64,000 bases of DNA from Mesorhizobium huakuii (GTDB taxonomy: Bacteria; Pseudomonadota; Alphaproteobacteria; Rhizobiales; Rhizobiaceae): assembly GCF_030160235.1 (NCBI RefSeq), contig NZ_BSNY01000055.1:1-64000 (forward strand), written 5' to 3'. Each line of letters begins with the position of its first letter. Position 1 is the first letter of the stretch. A program made the translations under genes and the position numbers. The notes under the pieces are model-generated. The model was not told the DNA's origin. It searched no databases and was given only the letters and a program-made list of their open reading frames with translations. Shown here piece by piece: positions 25,356-34,214 of this stretch.

Positions 25356-26471
25356 ATGGCTTTTCTGGAAATTGATGGGCTGAAGAAGCGCTTCGGGAAT
25401 GTTGAGATCCTGAAGGGCATCGATGTCGAGCTCGAAAAGGGCGGCTTCCTGGTGCTGGTCGGCCCGTCCGGCTGCGGCAAGTCAACCCTGCTCAACACCA
25501 TCGCCGGCCTGGAGCAGATCACCGAGGGCGAGATTCGCGTCGACGGCCGCGCCATCAACGATCTTCATCCTTCGAAGCGCGACATCGCCATGGTGTTCCA
25601 GAGCTACGCGCTGTACCCGAACATGACGGTGGCCGGGAACATCTCCTTCGGCATGGAAATGCGCGGTGTGCCGGCCGACGAGCGCCAGAAGGCGATCGAC
25701 AAGGTGGCCAAGGTGCTGCAGATCGGCCATCTCCTGCAGCGCAAGCCTAGCCAGCTTTCGGGCGGCCAGCGCCAGCGCGTCGCCATGGGCCGGGCGCTGG
25801 TGCGCGACCCCAAACTCTTCCTGTTCGACGAGCCTTTGTCCAACCTCGACGCCAAGCTGCGCGTCGACATGCGCATCGAGATCAAGCGCCTGCACGCCAC
25901 GACCGGCACCACCATCGTCTACGTCACCCACGACCAGATCGAGGCGATGACGCTGGCGACCAAGATCGCCGTCATGCGCGACGGCGAGGTGCAGCAGTTC
26001 GGCACCCCGGCCGAGATCTACAACAACCCCACCAACCTGTTCGTCGCCGACTTCATGGGCTCGCCGGCCATGAACCTGATCCCGGCGACCATCGCCACAT
26101 CGGGCAATGCGCTGTCTGTCGTGCTGCAGCGCGAGGCGCGCGAGCCGATCACGCTGCCGATGGCCAATGCGCCGGCGGGTCTCTCGGCATTCCAGGGCAA
26201 GCCGATCATTTTCGGCGTGCGGCCGGAAGCGTTGACCGATCCGGAGGGCGCCGAACGCAACGCCTCGAACATCGCCACCGCCGACCTGCATATCGAGGTC
26301 GTCGAGCCGGCAGGTTCCGACACCTTCGCCGTCACCAATCTCGGCGGCAAGGGCGTGGTGGCGCGGCTGCGCGCCGACGCCAACATTCAGCCTGGCACCA
26401 GCACGCCGCTCGCCTTCAACCTGACCAAGGCGGTGTTCTTCGATCCGGCGACCGAGAACCGCATCCGCTGA
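25356..26471 (+). CDS. ABC sugar transporter ATP-binding protein (UgpC/MsmK-type)
   Basis: A 371-residue ATPase of the CUT1 importer class. It has Walker A GPSGCGKST (near 38), signature LSGGQRQRVAMGRAL (near 135), Walker B LFLFDEPLSNLDAKLR (near 155) and switch His in YVTHDQIEAMTLA. The C-terminal about 130 residues form the MOP/TOBE regulatory domain. The ATG at 25356 has AGAAGGAA upstream; a long upstream open frame only overlaps the permease gene. It energises uptake by the preceding two permeases and binding protein. Confidence 0.95.
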   Translation: MAFLEIDGLKKRFGNVEILKGIDVELEKGGFLVLVGPSGCGKSTLLNTIAGLEQITEGEIRVDGRAINDLHPSKRDIAMVFQSYALYPNMTVAGNISFGMEMRGVPADERQKAIDKVAKVLQIGHLLQRKPSQLSGGQRQRVAMGRALVRDPKLFLFDEPLSNLDAKLRVDMRIEIKRLHATTGTTIVYVTHDQIEAMTLATKIAVMRDGEVQQFGTPAEIYNNPTNLFVADFMGSPAMNLIPATIATSGNALSVVLQREAREPITLPMANAPAGLSAFQGKPIIFGVRPEALTDPEGAERNASNIATADLHIEVVEPAGSDTFAVTNLGGKGVVARLRADANIQPGTSTPLAFNLTKAVFFDPATENRIR

Positions 26472-26476
26472 CGGCC

Positions 26477-27979
26477 ATGGCAAATCCGGACATCGTCATC
26501 ATCGGCTCCGGCATTGGCGGCGCCACGATCGCCTCCGGCCTGGCCGGCGGCGGCGCCTCGATCCTGATGCTGGAGCGTGGCGAGCCCTTGCCGGCAACCC
26601 CGCATGCCCGCGACACCCGCTCGATCTTCGTCGACGGCCACTACCGGCCGAAGGAGATGTGGCGCGAAGCCGGCGGTGCCGCCTTCAATCCCGGCAACTA
26701 CTACTATGTCGGCGGCAATTCAAAATTCTACGGCGCGGTGCTGATCCGCTACCGCAGGCAAGATTTTTCGGCCATGGAGCATTTCGGCGGCGTCTCGCCC
26801 GCCTGGCCGTTTTCCTATGATGCGTTCGAGCCCTGGTATTCCAAGGCGGAGCAGCTGTTTCGCGTGCGCGGCGCGCTGGGCGAGGACCCGACCGAACCGT
26901 TCCACTCGATCCCCTACGCCTTCAAGCCGGTGCCCGACGAAGCGCCGATCGCGCGCGCGCGCGCTGAACTGAAGGGCCTCGGCCTGCATCCGGCCTCACT
27001 GCCGCTCGGCGTCGACATCGATACCTGGCTGAAGGAAGGCAGAACCGGCTGGGACGCTTTCCCCAACACCGGCCAAGGCAAGATGGACGCCCAGACAGCG
27101 CCACTGGCGGCGGCGCTTAGGGATAGCAACATCCGGCTCGAGACCGGCTGCTACGTCGAGTATCTCGAGGCGGCACCTGATGGCAAAAGCATCGTCGCGA
27201 TCCACTACCGGCAGAACGGCGAGGCGAAGAAAGTGTCGCCGAAGCTGGTCATCCTCTCCGCCGGCGCGGTCAATTCCGCCGTCATCCTGCTGCGCTCGCC
27301 CTCACCCGATGGCAAGGGCCTCGCCAACCGCTCCGACCAGGTCGGCCGCAATTTCATGAACCACAATTCCAGCGCCATGCTGGCCATCGATCCGCGCCGC
27401 AGGAACGATGCCGTCTACCAGAAGACGCTGATGCTGAACGACTATTATCTGTCGGACGGCAAGGGCGGCAAACCGCTCGGCAATGTCCAGCTGCTCGGCA
27501 AGATCGACGGCAACATGCTCAAGGCCAATGTGAAGACGATGCCCAAATTCGCGCTCGATTACATGGCCGGCCACGCCGTCGACTGGTACCTGATGTGCGA
27601 GGACCTGCCCGATCCCGAAAGCCGCATCATGGTCGACGGCAAGGATATCGTCATGCAGTGGCGGCGCTCCAACATGCAGTCGCTCGACGGCCTGACCAAG
27701 GTGATGCGCGAAAACTTCCGCGCCTGCGGCTACCCCATCGTGCTGTCACGTCCCTTCGACAAGCGCACGCCATCGCACCAATGCGGCACGGTGAAGATGG
27801 GTGACGATCCGGCGACATCGCCGCTCGACCCGTTCTGCCGGTCGTTCGACCACCGGAACCTGTTCGTCGTCGACGGCAGTTTTTTGCCGAACTCGGCTGC
27901 GGTGAATCCCGCGCTGTCGATCGCCGCGCAGGCGTTGCGGGTGGCTGACCATATTCGCACGGTGGAGCTTGCCGCATGA
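26477..27979 (+). CDS. GMC-family FAD oxidoreductase (first copy)
   Basis: A 500-residue flavoprotein of the glucose-methanol-choline family. The N-terminal dinucleotide motif is DIVIIGSGIGGATIASGL (5-22), and the ADP-binding Glu is in LMLERGEP. The C-terminal catalytic block includes SHQCGTVKMG and VDGSFLPNSAAVNPALSIAAQALR, with the conserved His/Asn. No signal peptide is visible, so it is cytoplasmic. It begins 5 bases after the ABC ATPase stop, a strong hint that it oxidises the imported sugar or its derivative, perhaps at a secondary hydroxyl. It is only distantly like the second GMC gene in the region. Confidence 0.88.
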   Translation: MANPDIVIIGSGIGGATIASGLAGGGASILMLERGEPLPATPHARDTRSIFVDGHYRPKEMWREAGGAAFNPGNYYYVGGNSKFYGAVLIRYRRQDFSAMEHFGGVSPAWPFSYDAFEPWYSKAEQLFRVRGALGEDPTEPFHSIPYAFKPVPDEAPIARARAELKGLGLHPASLPLGVDIDTWLKEGRTGWDAFPNTGQGKMDAQTAPLAAALRDSNIRLETGCYVEYLEAAPDGKSIVAIHYRQNGEAKKVSPKLVILSAGAVNSAVILLRSPSPDGKGLANRSDQVGRNFMNHNSSAMLAIDPRRRNDAVYQKTLMLNDYYLSDGKGGKPLGNVQLLGKIDGNMLKANVKTMPKFALDYMAGHAVDWYLMCEDLPDPESRIMVDGKDIVMQWRRSNMQSLDGLTKVMRENFRACGYPIVLSRPFDKRTPSHQCGTVKMGDDPATSPLDPFCRSFDHRNLFVVDGSFLPNSAAVNPALSIAAQALRVADHIRTVELAA

Positions 27980-27991
27980 TCGGTCGGTGCC

Positions 27992-28161
27992 GCCCCTCAT
28001 CCGCCTGCCGGCACCTTCTCCCCGTAAGAAACGGGGAGAAGGGGCTTGGCCTCAACGCTGGTACCTCTTCTACCACGCCAACAATTGGCGAAATCGCCGA
28101 TCGCATCTTCCTTCTCCCCGTCACTATACGGGGAGAAGTGCCCGGCAGGGCGATGAGGGGC
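27992..28161. repeat. RIME-like palindromic intergenic repeat pair
   Basis: Two copies of a module face each other. Each has GCCCCTCATC, a G+C phrase with GCCGG/CCGGC, and a hairpin CTTCTCCCCGT...ACGGGGAGAAG. The hairpins are at about 28014-28042 and 28110-28138. The right end reads as the reverse complement of the left end. Size and sequence match the Rhizobium-specific intergenic mosaic elements (RIME). It is placed between the first GMC gene and the SDR gene and may form a large RNA structure in that transcript. Confidence 0.75.
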
Positions 28162-28190
28162 AGCGCTGACCTCCGCAAGGCTAGCGTCCA

Positions 28191-28952
28191 ATGACCCGCC
28201 CCGCGGCCATCGTCACCGGCGGCGCGCGCGGCATTGGGCTGGCCTGCACCGAGGCTTTAGCCGATGCCGGCTTTGACATCCTGGTTGCCGACCTTGCCGA
28301 ACAGGCGCCTGACGGGCTCGACGCAGACATCTCGGCGCGCGGCGCAAAACTCGCCTATGTCAGTTGTGACGTCGCCAACCTCGACAGCCACGCCGTGTTG
28401 ATCGATGCCGCGATGCGCGTCTTCGGCCGCATCGACTGCCTCGTCAACAATGCCGGCGTCGGCGCCGTGGTGCGCGGCGATCTGCTGGAACTGAAGCCCG
28501 AAAATTTCGACCGCACGCTGGGCATCAACCTGCGCGGCACGGTCTTCCTCAGCCAGGCCGTCGCCAAGGCAATGCTGGCCACACCCGGAGGCCACACAAG
28601 ATCGATCATCACCGTCACCTCGGTCAGTGCCGAGATGGCTTCGCCGGAGCGCTCCGAATACTGCATATCGAAGGCCGGGCTTTCCATGTGGGTGAAGAAC
28701 CTGGCGCTCAGGCTCGCGCCCGAGAACATCGGCGTGTTCGAGTTGCGTCCAGGCATCATCCGCACCGACATGACGGCAGGCGTGACCGCCAAATACGATG
28801 CCTTGATCGACAGCGGGCTGGTGCCGGCCAAACGCTGGGGCGAAGCGTCAGACATAGGCGCGGTGGTGGCGACGCTTGCCGCCGGCAGGCTCGGCTTTTC
28901 GACCGGCTCGATCATCAATGTCGACGGCGCGCTCTCCGTGCCGCGGCTATAG
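28191..28952 (+). CDS. Short-chain dehydrogenase/reductase (3-oxoacyl reductase-like)
   Basis: A 253-residue classical SDR. Its NAD(P)-binding motif is TGGARGIGLA (9-18), NNAG lies near 87, and the catalytic Ser-Tyr-Lys set falls in TSVSAEMASPERSEYCISKAG. The C-terminal GSIINVDGALSV completes the fold. It starts at 28191, right after the RIME-like repeat, and is followed 11 bases later by the second GMC gene. It is probably a sugar- or polyol-dehydrogenase in the same pathway; the annotation as 3-oxoacyl-ACP reductase common for such proteins is only by similarity. Confidence 0.88.
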   Translation: MTRPAAIVTGGARGIGLACTEALADAGFDILVADLAEQAPDGLDADISARGAKLAYVSCDVANLDSHAVLIDAAMRVFGRIDCLVNNAGVGAVVRGDLLELKPENFDRTLGINLRGTVFLSQAVAKAMLATPGGHTRSIITVTSVSAEMASPERSEYCISKAGLSMWVKNLALRLAPENIGVFELRPGIIRTDMTAGVTAKYDALIDSGLVPAKRWGEASDIGAVVATLAAGRLGFSTGSIINVDGALSVPRL

Positions 28953-28963
28953 GTGGAAACGAC

Positions 28964-30592
28964 ATGACCGACTACATCATCGTGGGCGCCGGCCCGGCCG
29001 GCTGTGTTCTGGCCAACCGGCTGAGCGAGGATCCCTTGAATTCCGTGCTGCTGCTGGAAGCCGGCGGCAAGGACTGGCATCCCTACATCCATATGCCGGC
29101 GGGCTTCGCCAAGATGACCAAGGGCATTGCGTCCTGGGGCTGGTCCACCGTGCCGCAGAAAAACATGAAGGACCGCGTCTTCTGGTACACGCAGGCCAAG
29201 GTGGTCGGCGGCGGCTCCTCCATCAACGCCCAGATCTACACGCGCGGCAATGCCCGCGACTACGACGCCTGGGAGAAGGAAGAGGGTCTCGCCGGCTGGG
29301 GCTATCGCGACGTGCTGCCCTATTTCAAGCGCGCCGAGAACAACCAGCGTTTCGCCAACGATTTTCACGGCGACCAGGGGCCGCTCGGCGTGTCGAACCC
29401 GATCTCGCCGCTACCGATCTGCGAAGCCTATTTCCGTGCCGGCCAGGAGATGGGCATCCCCTTCAACCCGGACTTCAACGGCGCCAACCAGGAAGGCGTC
29501 GGCTATTACCAGCTCACCCAGAAGGACGCCCGCCGCTCCTCGGCCTCGGTGGCCTATCTCAAGCCGATCCGCCCGCGCAAGAACCTGACGGTCAGAACCG
29601 ATGTGCTGGTGACCCGCATAGTCGTCGAGAAAGGCCGCGCCGTCGGCGTTGAAGTCGTTGACCGGCCGGGCGGCGAGAAGAATATCCTGCGCGCCGGGCG
29701 CGAGGTGATCGTCTCGTCCGGCGCCATCGGCTCGCCGAAGCTGTTGATGCAATCGGGCATCGGCCCGGCCGACCACCTGAAATCGGTGGGCGTCACGCCG
29801 ATGCATGACCTGCCCGGCGTCGGCTCCAACATGCAGGACCATCTCGATCTGTTCGTCATCGCCGAATGCACCGGCGACCACACCTATGACAATTACGCCA
29901 AGCTGCACCGCACGGCCTGGGCGGGCCTGCAATATCTGCTGCTGAAGAAGGGGCCGGTCGCCTCCAGCCTGTTCGAGACCGGCGGCTTCTGGTACGCCGA
30001 CCCCACAGCCGCCTCGCCCGACATCCAGTTCCACCTCGGCCTGGGCTCCGGCATCGAGGCCGGCGTCGAGAAGCTGAACAATCCCGGCGTCACCTTGAAC
30101 TCGGCCTTCCTGCGGCCGCGCTCGCGCGGCACGGTGCGGCTGAAGAGCGCCGACCCGGCCGACCATCCGCTGATCGATCCGAACTACTGGTCCGATCCTT
30201 ATGACCGCGCCATGTCGATCAAGGGGTTGCGGCTGGCGCGCGAGATCATGCGGCAGAAGGCACTTCAGCCCTACGTGCTGCGCGAAGTGCTGCCCGGCCC
30301 ATCGCTCACCAGCGATGACGAATTGTTCGACTACGCCTGCCGCACGTCAAAGACCGATCACCATCCTGTCGGCACCTGCCGCATGGGCCATGACGAGATG
30401 GCCGTCGTGACGCCGGATCTGCGGCTGCGCGGCATCGAAGGCTTGCGCGTCTGCGACGCCTCGGTGATGCCGCGCGTGCCCTCCTCCAACACCAATGCAC
30501 CGACCATCATGGTTGGTGAAAAGGGTGCCGACCTGATCCTCGGCCGTGAACCGCTGCCGCCGGCGGTGTTTTCCGGAAACCGGGCTGCTTGA
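28964..30592 (+). CDS. GMC-family FAD oxidoreductase, choline dehydrogenase-like (second copy)
   Basis: A 542-residue flavoprotein. The FAD motif is IIVGAGPAGCVLANRLSE (5-22), and the GMC signature is VVGGGSSINAQIYTRGN (near 77-95). The second signature is SGAIGSPKLLMQSGIGP (near 250-270), with catalytic His in DHHPVGTCRMG and MPRVPSSNTNAPTIMVGEKGADLI near the end. Length and motifs fit the choline/alcohol dehydrogenase branch (BetA-like), but no betaine genes are nearby, so another alcohol is likely. The ATG at 28964 has AGGTGGAA before it. It is followed by the Dabb gene. Confidence 0.92.
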   Translation: MTDYIIVGAGPAGCVLANRLSEDPLNSVLLLEAGGKDWHPYIHMPAGFAKMTKGIASWGWSTVPQKNMKDRVFWYTQAKVVGGGSSINAQIYTRGNARDYDAWEKEEGLAGWGYRDVLPYFKRAENNQRFANDFHGDQGPLGVSNPISPLPICEAYFRAGQEMGIPFNPDFNGANQEGVGYYQLTQKDARRSSASVAYLKPIRPRKNLTVRTDVLVTRIVVEKGRAVGVEVVDRPGGEKNILRAGREVIVSSGAIGSPKLLMQSGIGPADHLKSVGVTPMHDLPGVGSNMQDHLDLFVIAECTGDHTYDNYAKLHRTAWAGLQYLLLKKGPVASSLFETGGFWYADPTAASPDIQFHLGLGSGIEAGVEKLNNPGVTLNSAFLRPRSRGTVRLKSADPADHPLIDPNYWSDPYDRAMSIKGLRLAREIMRQKALQPYVLREVLPGPSLTSDDELFDYACRTSKTDHHPVGTCRMGHDEMAVVTPDLRLRGIEGLRVCDASVMPRVPSSNTNAPTIMVGEKGADLILGREPLPPAVFSGNRAA

Positions 30593-30605
30593 AGGGGATG
30601 AAAGA

Positions 30606-30923
30606 ATGATCAGGCACTGTGTGTTCGCCCGGTTTCGCGGCGATGTCCCCGAAAGCGAGCGCGCGGCGATCCATGCCGACCTCGAGGCGCTTCGAAAGGT
30701 GATCGACGGCATGGACACCGTCCACTTCAGTGCCAATGTCAGTCCCGAGCCTTTCGCGCGCGGCTTCGGCCATGGCTTCACCATCGATTTCCGCGATGCC
30801 GCCGCCCGCGACGCCTATCTCGTCCATGAAGCTCATCAGCGCGCCGGCGCCCGGCTGGTCGCCGCACTTGAGGGCGGCACGGACGGATTGATGGTCTTCG
30901 ACCTCGACCTTACGAAAAAGTGA
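30606..30923 (+). CDS. Dabb (stress-responsive alpha/beta barrel) domain protein
   Basis: A 105-residue protein with the dimeric alpha-beta barrel pattern: MIRHCVFARFRGDVPESER at the start, then DFRDAAARDAYLVHEAHQR, and a final strand MVFDLDL. Members of this fold include small enzymes (cyclases, isomerases) and proteins of unknown role. Its position 13 bases after the second GMC gene, with AGGGGATG as ribosome site, suggests it acts on the same metabolite, perhaps as an isomerase. That is inference. Confidence 0.85.
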   Translation: MIRHCVFARFRGDVPESERAAIHADLEALRKVIDGMDTVHFSANVSPEPFARGFGHGFTIDFRDAAARDAYLVHEAHQRAGARLVAALEGGTDGLMVFDLDLTKK

Positions 30924-31013
30924 CCGCCGGTTCTTCGAAAGCCGGCTGATCGCTGTTCTCTTTTGCGAGCGGGGCGACATATCGTTCCTTTGGGGGCACC
31001 AAAGGAGGACGCC

Positions 31014-32231
31014 TTGAATCTCACCGTCGAGCAGAAGAAAACCGTTCTGGCATCATTCCTGGGCTGGACGCTCGATGCTTTTGATTTCTTCCTTCTGACA
31101 TTCCTGCTCACCGATATTGCGAGTGAATTCCACACCGATGTCCCGGCAGTCTCAAAGGCACTGTTCCTGACCTTGGCAACGCGCTTCATCGGCGCGTTTT
31201 TCTTTGGCATGCTCGCCGACAAATATGGGCGCAAGCCCATCCTCATGCTCAACATCGTCAGCTATTCGGTGATCGGCGCGCTTGCCGCCTTCTCGCCCAA
31301 TCTCGGCATTTTCCTCGCCCTGCGCGCTTTGTTCGGCATAGCCATGGGCGGCGAATGGGGGCTTGGCAGTTCGCTCGCCATGGAATCCATCCCGCCCAGC
31401 GCGCGCGGCTTCGTATCGGGCATCCTGCAATGCGGCTATCCCGCAGGCTACCTCCTAGCGGCGGTGGTCTACGGCCTGCTCTACCAGCAGACGATCGGCG
31501 GCTACACGATCGGCTGGCGCGCCATGTTCCTGCTCTCCTTCGTGCCGGCGCTGATCGTGCTCTTCATCCGCTCGCACGTGCCGGAATCGCCGGCCTTCGT
31601 CGAGGCGCGGAAATCGGTCAGACCGGGTCTCCTGGAAACGCTGCAGAAGCACTGGGGCGTCGCGCTCTATGCCGTCGTGCTGATGATGTTCTTCAATTTC
31701 TTCAGCCATGGCACGCAGGACCTCTACCCGACCTTCCTGAAGAAGCAGCATGGCTTCGATCCTCACACGGTGAGTTGGATCACCATCGTCGCCAATATCG
31801 GCGCCATCGTCGGCGGCTTGGCCTTCGGCGCGCTGTCGGAGAGGATCGGCCGCGTCAACGCCATCACACTTGCCTGCCTGATCGCCCTGCCGTCGATCCC
31901 GCTATGGGCCTACAGCACCACGCCCTTCATGTTGGCCATCGGCGCTTTCGTCATGCAGGTGGCCGTCCAGGGCGCCTGGGGCGTCATCCCGGTTCATCTC
32001 AACGAACTGTCGCCGGGTGCGGTCCGCGCGACCTTGCCCGGCTTCATCTATCAGGCCGGCAACCTTGCCGCATCCTATGGCGGACCGTATCAGGCGGGCA
32101 TAGCGGAGGCGGCCGGAGGCAGCTACGGCTATGCGCTGGCGCTTTTCGCCGGCGTGGTCGCCGTCTGCATCATCGTCGTCATCCGCTTCAGCCCGGAACG
32201 ACGCGGCCAGGTGATGACAGTCCTGGGTTGA
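31014..32231 (+). CDS. MFS transporter (sialate/aromatic acid:H+ symporter-like)
   Basis: A 405-residue, 12-segment major facilitator. Marks are LGWTLDAFDFFLLTFLLTDI in TM1, the A-motif GMLADKYGRKP between TM2 and TM3, and RALFGIAMGGEWGLGSSLAMESIPPSARG near TM4-5, phrases typical of the NanT/aromatic-acid symporter branch. The start is a TTG at 31014, chosen because AAAGGAGG lies at ideal spacing before it; the frame is open to a TTG at 30963 but without a ribosome site. It is a single gene convergent with the EamA gene. It imports an organic acid, identity unknown. Confidence 0.88.
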   Translation: MNLTVEQKKTVLASFLGWTLDAFDFFLLTFLLTDIASEFHTDVPAVSKALFLTLATRFIGAFFFGMLADKYGRKPILMLNIVSYSVIGALAAFSPNLGIFLALRALFGIAMGGEWGLGSSLAMESIPPSARGFVSGILQCGYPAGYLLAAVVYGLLYQQTIGGYTIGWRAMFLLSFVPALIVLFIRSHVPESPAFVEARKSVRPGLLETLQKHWGVALYAVVLMMFFNFFSHGTQDLYPTFLKKQHGFDPHTVSWITIVANIGAIVGGLAFGALSERIGRVNAITLACLIALPSIPLWAYSTTPFMLAIGAFVMQVAVQGAWGVIPVHLNELSPGAVRATLPGFIYQAGNLAASYGGPYQAGIAEAAGGSYGYALALFAGVVAVCIIVVIRFSPERRGQVMTVLG

Positions 32232-32238
32232 GTGCGGC

Positions 32239-33084
32239 CTAACCCAGCCGCAGCGCGATAACCCCGGCAACGATGCTGAGCGCGGCAGCGCCGCGCCAGC
32301 CCGTCATCTTCTCGCCAAGCGCATAGACCGAGATCAGCATGGCGAACAGGATCGAGGTTTCGCGCAGCGATGCCACCGAGGCGATCGGCGCCTTGGTCAT
32401 CGCCCACATCACGATCCAGTAGGCCGCGCCGCTGAGCACGCCGGTGAACAGCCCGGCCTTCCAGTCGCGCGCCAGCACGGGCAGTGACTGCGGCCCGCGG
32501 AAGATGAGGCACAGCACCAGCGCCCATGTCGCGTCGCAGACGAACAGCCAGGCCGCGTAGCTTTGCGCCGTCGCCGCCAGCCGCGCGCCGCTGCCGTCCG
32601 ACAGTGTGTAGCTGGCAATGAAGATCGACGTGCCGAGTGCAAAACCGACGGCGCGCAGGTTGAGCTTCTCCAGATGCGCGCCGCCGCGAAACGACATCAC
32701 CAGCGTGCCGGCCGACAAAAGCAGGATGCCGAGAATGGCAAACGGTGCCGGCACCTCCTGCACCACCACGATGCCACCAAGTGCTGCCAGCAGCGGTGCC
32801 GTGCCGCGCGCCAGAGGATAGGTCTGGGCGAAATCGCCGGCCTTGTAGGCGCCGATCAGGAAGGTTCGGTAGCCCATGTGGAAGACCACCGAAGCGAGAA
32901 TGAATGGCCAGACCTCGGCCTTCGGGAATTCGACGAAAGGCAGCACGAACAGCGCGGCAAACCCCATGCCCAATGTCATCAGCGTGATCGACAGGAAGCG
33001 GTCGAGATGCACCTTGACCAGCGCGTTCCAGATCGCGTGCATGGCGGCTGCGGCAAGCACCGCGAAGAAGACGAAAAGCGTCAT
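32239..33084 (-). CDS. EamA/DMT-family transporter
   Basis: A 281-residue membrane protein with ten hydrophobic segments arranged as two EamA repeats. The first starts at MTLFVFFAVLAAAAMHAIWNALVK and the second near residue 150. The conserved Pro-rich turn YPLARGTAPLLAALGG and the final repeat SLRETSILFAMLISVYALGEKMTG are typical. Such proteins export amino acids or other metabolites. It starts 6 bases after the phosphodiesterase-like gene, so both are co-transcribed, and it is tail to tail with the MFS gene (7 bases apart). Confidence 0.88.
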   Translation of the reverse strand: MTLFVFFAVLAAAAMHAIWNALVKVHLDRFLSITLMTLGMGFAALFVLPFVEFPKAEVWPFILASVVFHMGYRTFLIGAYKAGDFAQTYPLARGTAPLLAALGGIVVVQEVPAPFAILGILLLSAGTLVMSFRGGAHLEKLNLRAVGFALGTSIFIASYTLSDGSGARLAATAQSYAAWLFVCDATWALVLCLIFRGPQSLPVLARDWKAGLFTGVLSGAAYWIVMWAMTKAPIASVASLRETSILFAMLISVYALGEKMTGWRGAAALSIVAGVIALRLG

Positions 33085-33090
33085 TCGGGT

Positions 33091-33999
33091 CTATCGACCT
33101 CCCAAGCCGAGCGGCGTTTCGAGATCGATGTCGACTCGGACCGGGAAATGGTCGGACGCCACTTCGCCTATGTCGGATGCGACCGAGCGGACCCGCCCCG
33201 CGAACATCCCGCCGACGAAACAGTGGTCGAGCCGGCGCTTTGCCAGCCTGCCGTCGATGATCTTCTCATGCGTGTGGAAGTCATCAGCGGGTTCGATCGC
33301 CACGACGGCGGCATCGACGAAGCCGTCGAGATAGGCAGCACCCCGATGATAGGGCGTGCTGCCGACGATGCGGCGGTATTCGGCGCTGCCCGGCTCCATG
33401 TTGAAATCGCCCATCCAGATCGCCGCCAGCGGATTTTCCGGCTCGGCTTCGCCGCTGGTCCAGTTGCGCGAAGGCTCGTCATCGATACCGCTCCACGGCC
33501 CGCTGTCTGACGGCGCACGGCGGTGCTCGGCCAGCAGATAGTCGATCTGCTCCAGCCGCTCCTCGGCGGCGATATGGGCGAGATGCAAGGACAGTACCCG
33601 CACCGGGCCGACCGGCGTACGGATCATGCATTCGAGCGCCGCGTTGCGTGTGTTGAGCGGCCTGAGCGTCCGGTGCATCGGCAGCACATGCAGGCGCGAC
33701 CAGACGATCGGCAGTTTCGACAGAACCATGGTGCCGAACTGCCGGCGCCGATTGACCAGGCGACCATCCCGTCGCTCGCTGGCGTCCATGTCGAAGGCCG
33801 GGCCGTAGACCCAGTGATAGTCCGGCAGCAGGCGCGACAGCAGCTCCGGCTGGTCGTCGAAATGGCTGCGCTGCCAGTGCCGCTCGACCTCCTGCAAGGC
33901 AATGATGTCGGCGCCGTCGACGATGCGCGCCGCGCGCGAAAGATCGTAGCGGCCGTCGCTGCCGAACCCGTACTGGATGTTGTAGCTGACCAGCTTCAT
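33091..33999 (-). CDS. Endonuclease/exonuclease/phosphatase family protein
   Basis: A 302-residue protein of the EEP fold (DNase I/sphingomyelinase-like). Catalytic and metal residues are visible in SYNIQYG (N7), IIALQEVE (E39 region), LSLHLAH (His), WMGDFNMEP (Asp/Asn) and DIGEVASDHFPVRVDID (Asp-His). No signal peptide is present, so it acts in the cytoplasm. The substrate may be a phosphodiester, phosphoinositide-like lipid or nucleic acid; sequence alone does not decide. It heads a two-gene unit with the EamA transporter. Confidence 0.87.
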   Translation of the reverse strand: MKLVSYNIQYGFGSDGRYDLSRAARIVDGADIIALQEVERHWQRSHFDDQPELLSRLLPDYHWVYGPAFDMDASERRDGRLVNRRRQFGTMVLSKLPIVWSRLHVLPMHRTLRPLNTRNAALECMIRTPVGPVRVLSLHLAHIAAEERLEQIDYLLAEHRRAPSDSGPWSGIDDEPSRNWTSGEAEPENPLAAIWMGDFNMEPGSAEYRRIVGSTPYHRGAAYLDGFVDAAVVAIEPADDFHTHEKIIDGRLAKRRLDHCFVGGMFAGRVRSVASDIGEVASDHFPVRVDIDLETPLGLGGR

Positions 34000-34214
34000 T
34001 GCTTACCCGGCTCACCTTCGGTGATGGCAGTAGCCGCTCAGTGGATTGCTTGCAATGTGCAGGAGAATGCAAGCGGCTTGTGCCAGAAGCGTCCCCCATG
34101 CCCCGCCGCGCGATCATGTACCGATTCCGGACCGCTCCGGTATCCTCCGCCCGCCGGAAAACGCCGCGAGGCATCCAACCAACGCAAGCGGTTCAGCTCC
34201 GTCGAAGAACCGTC

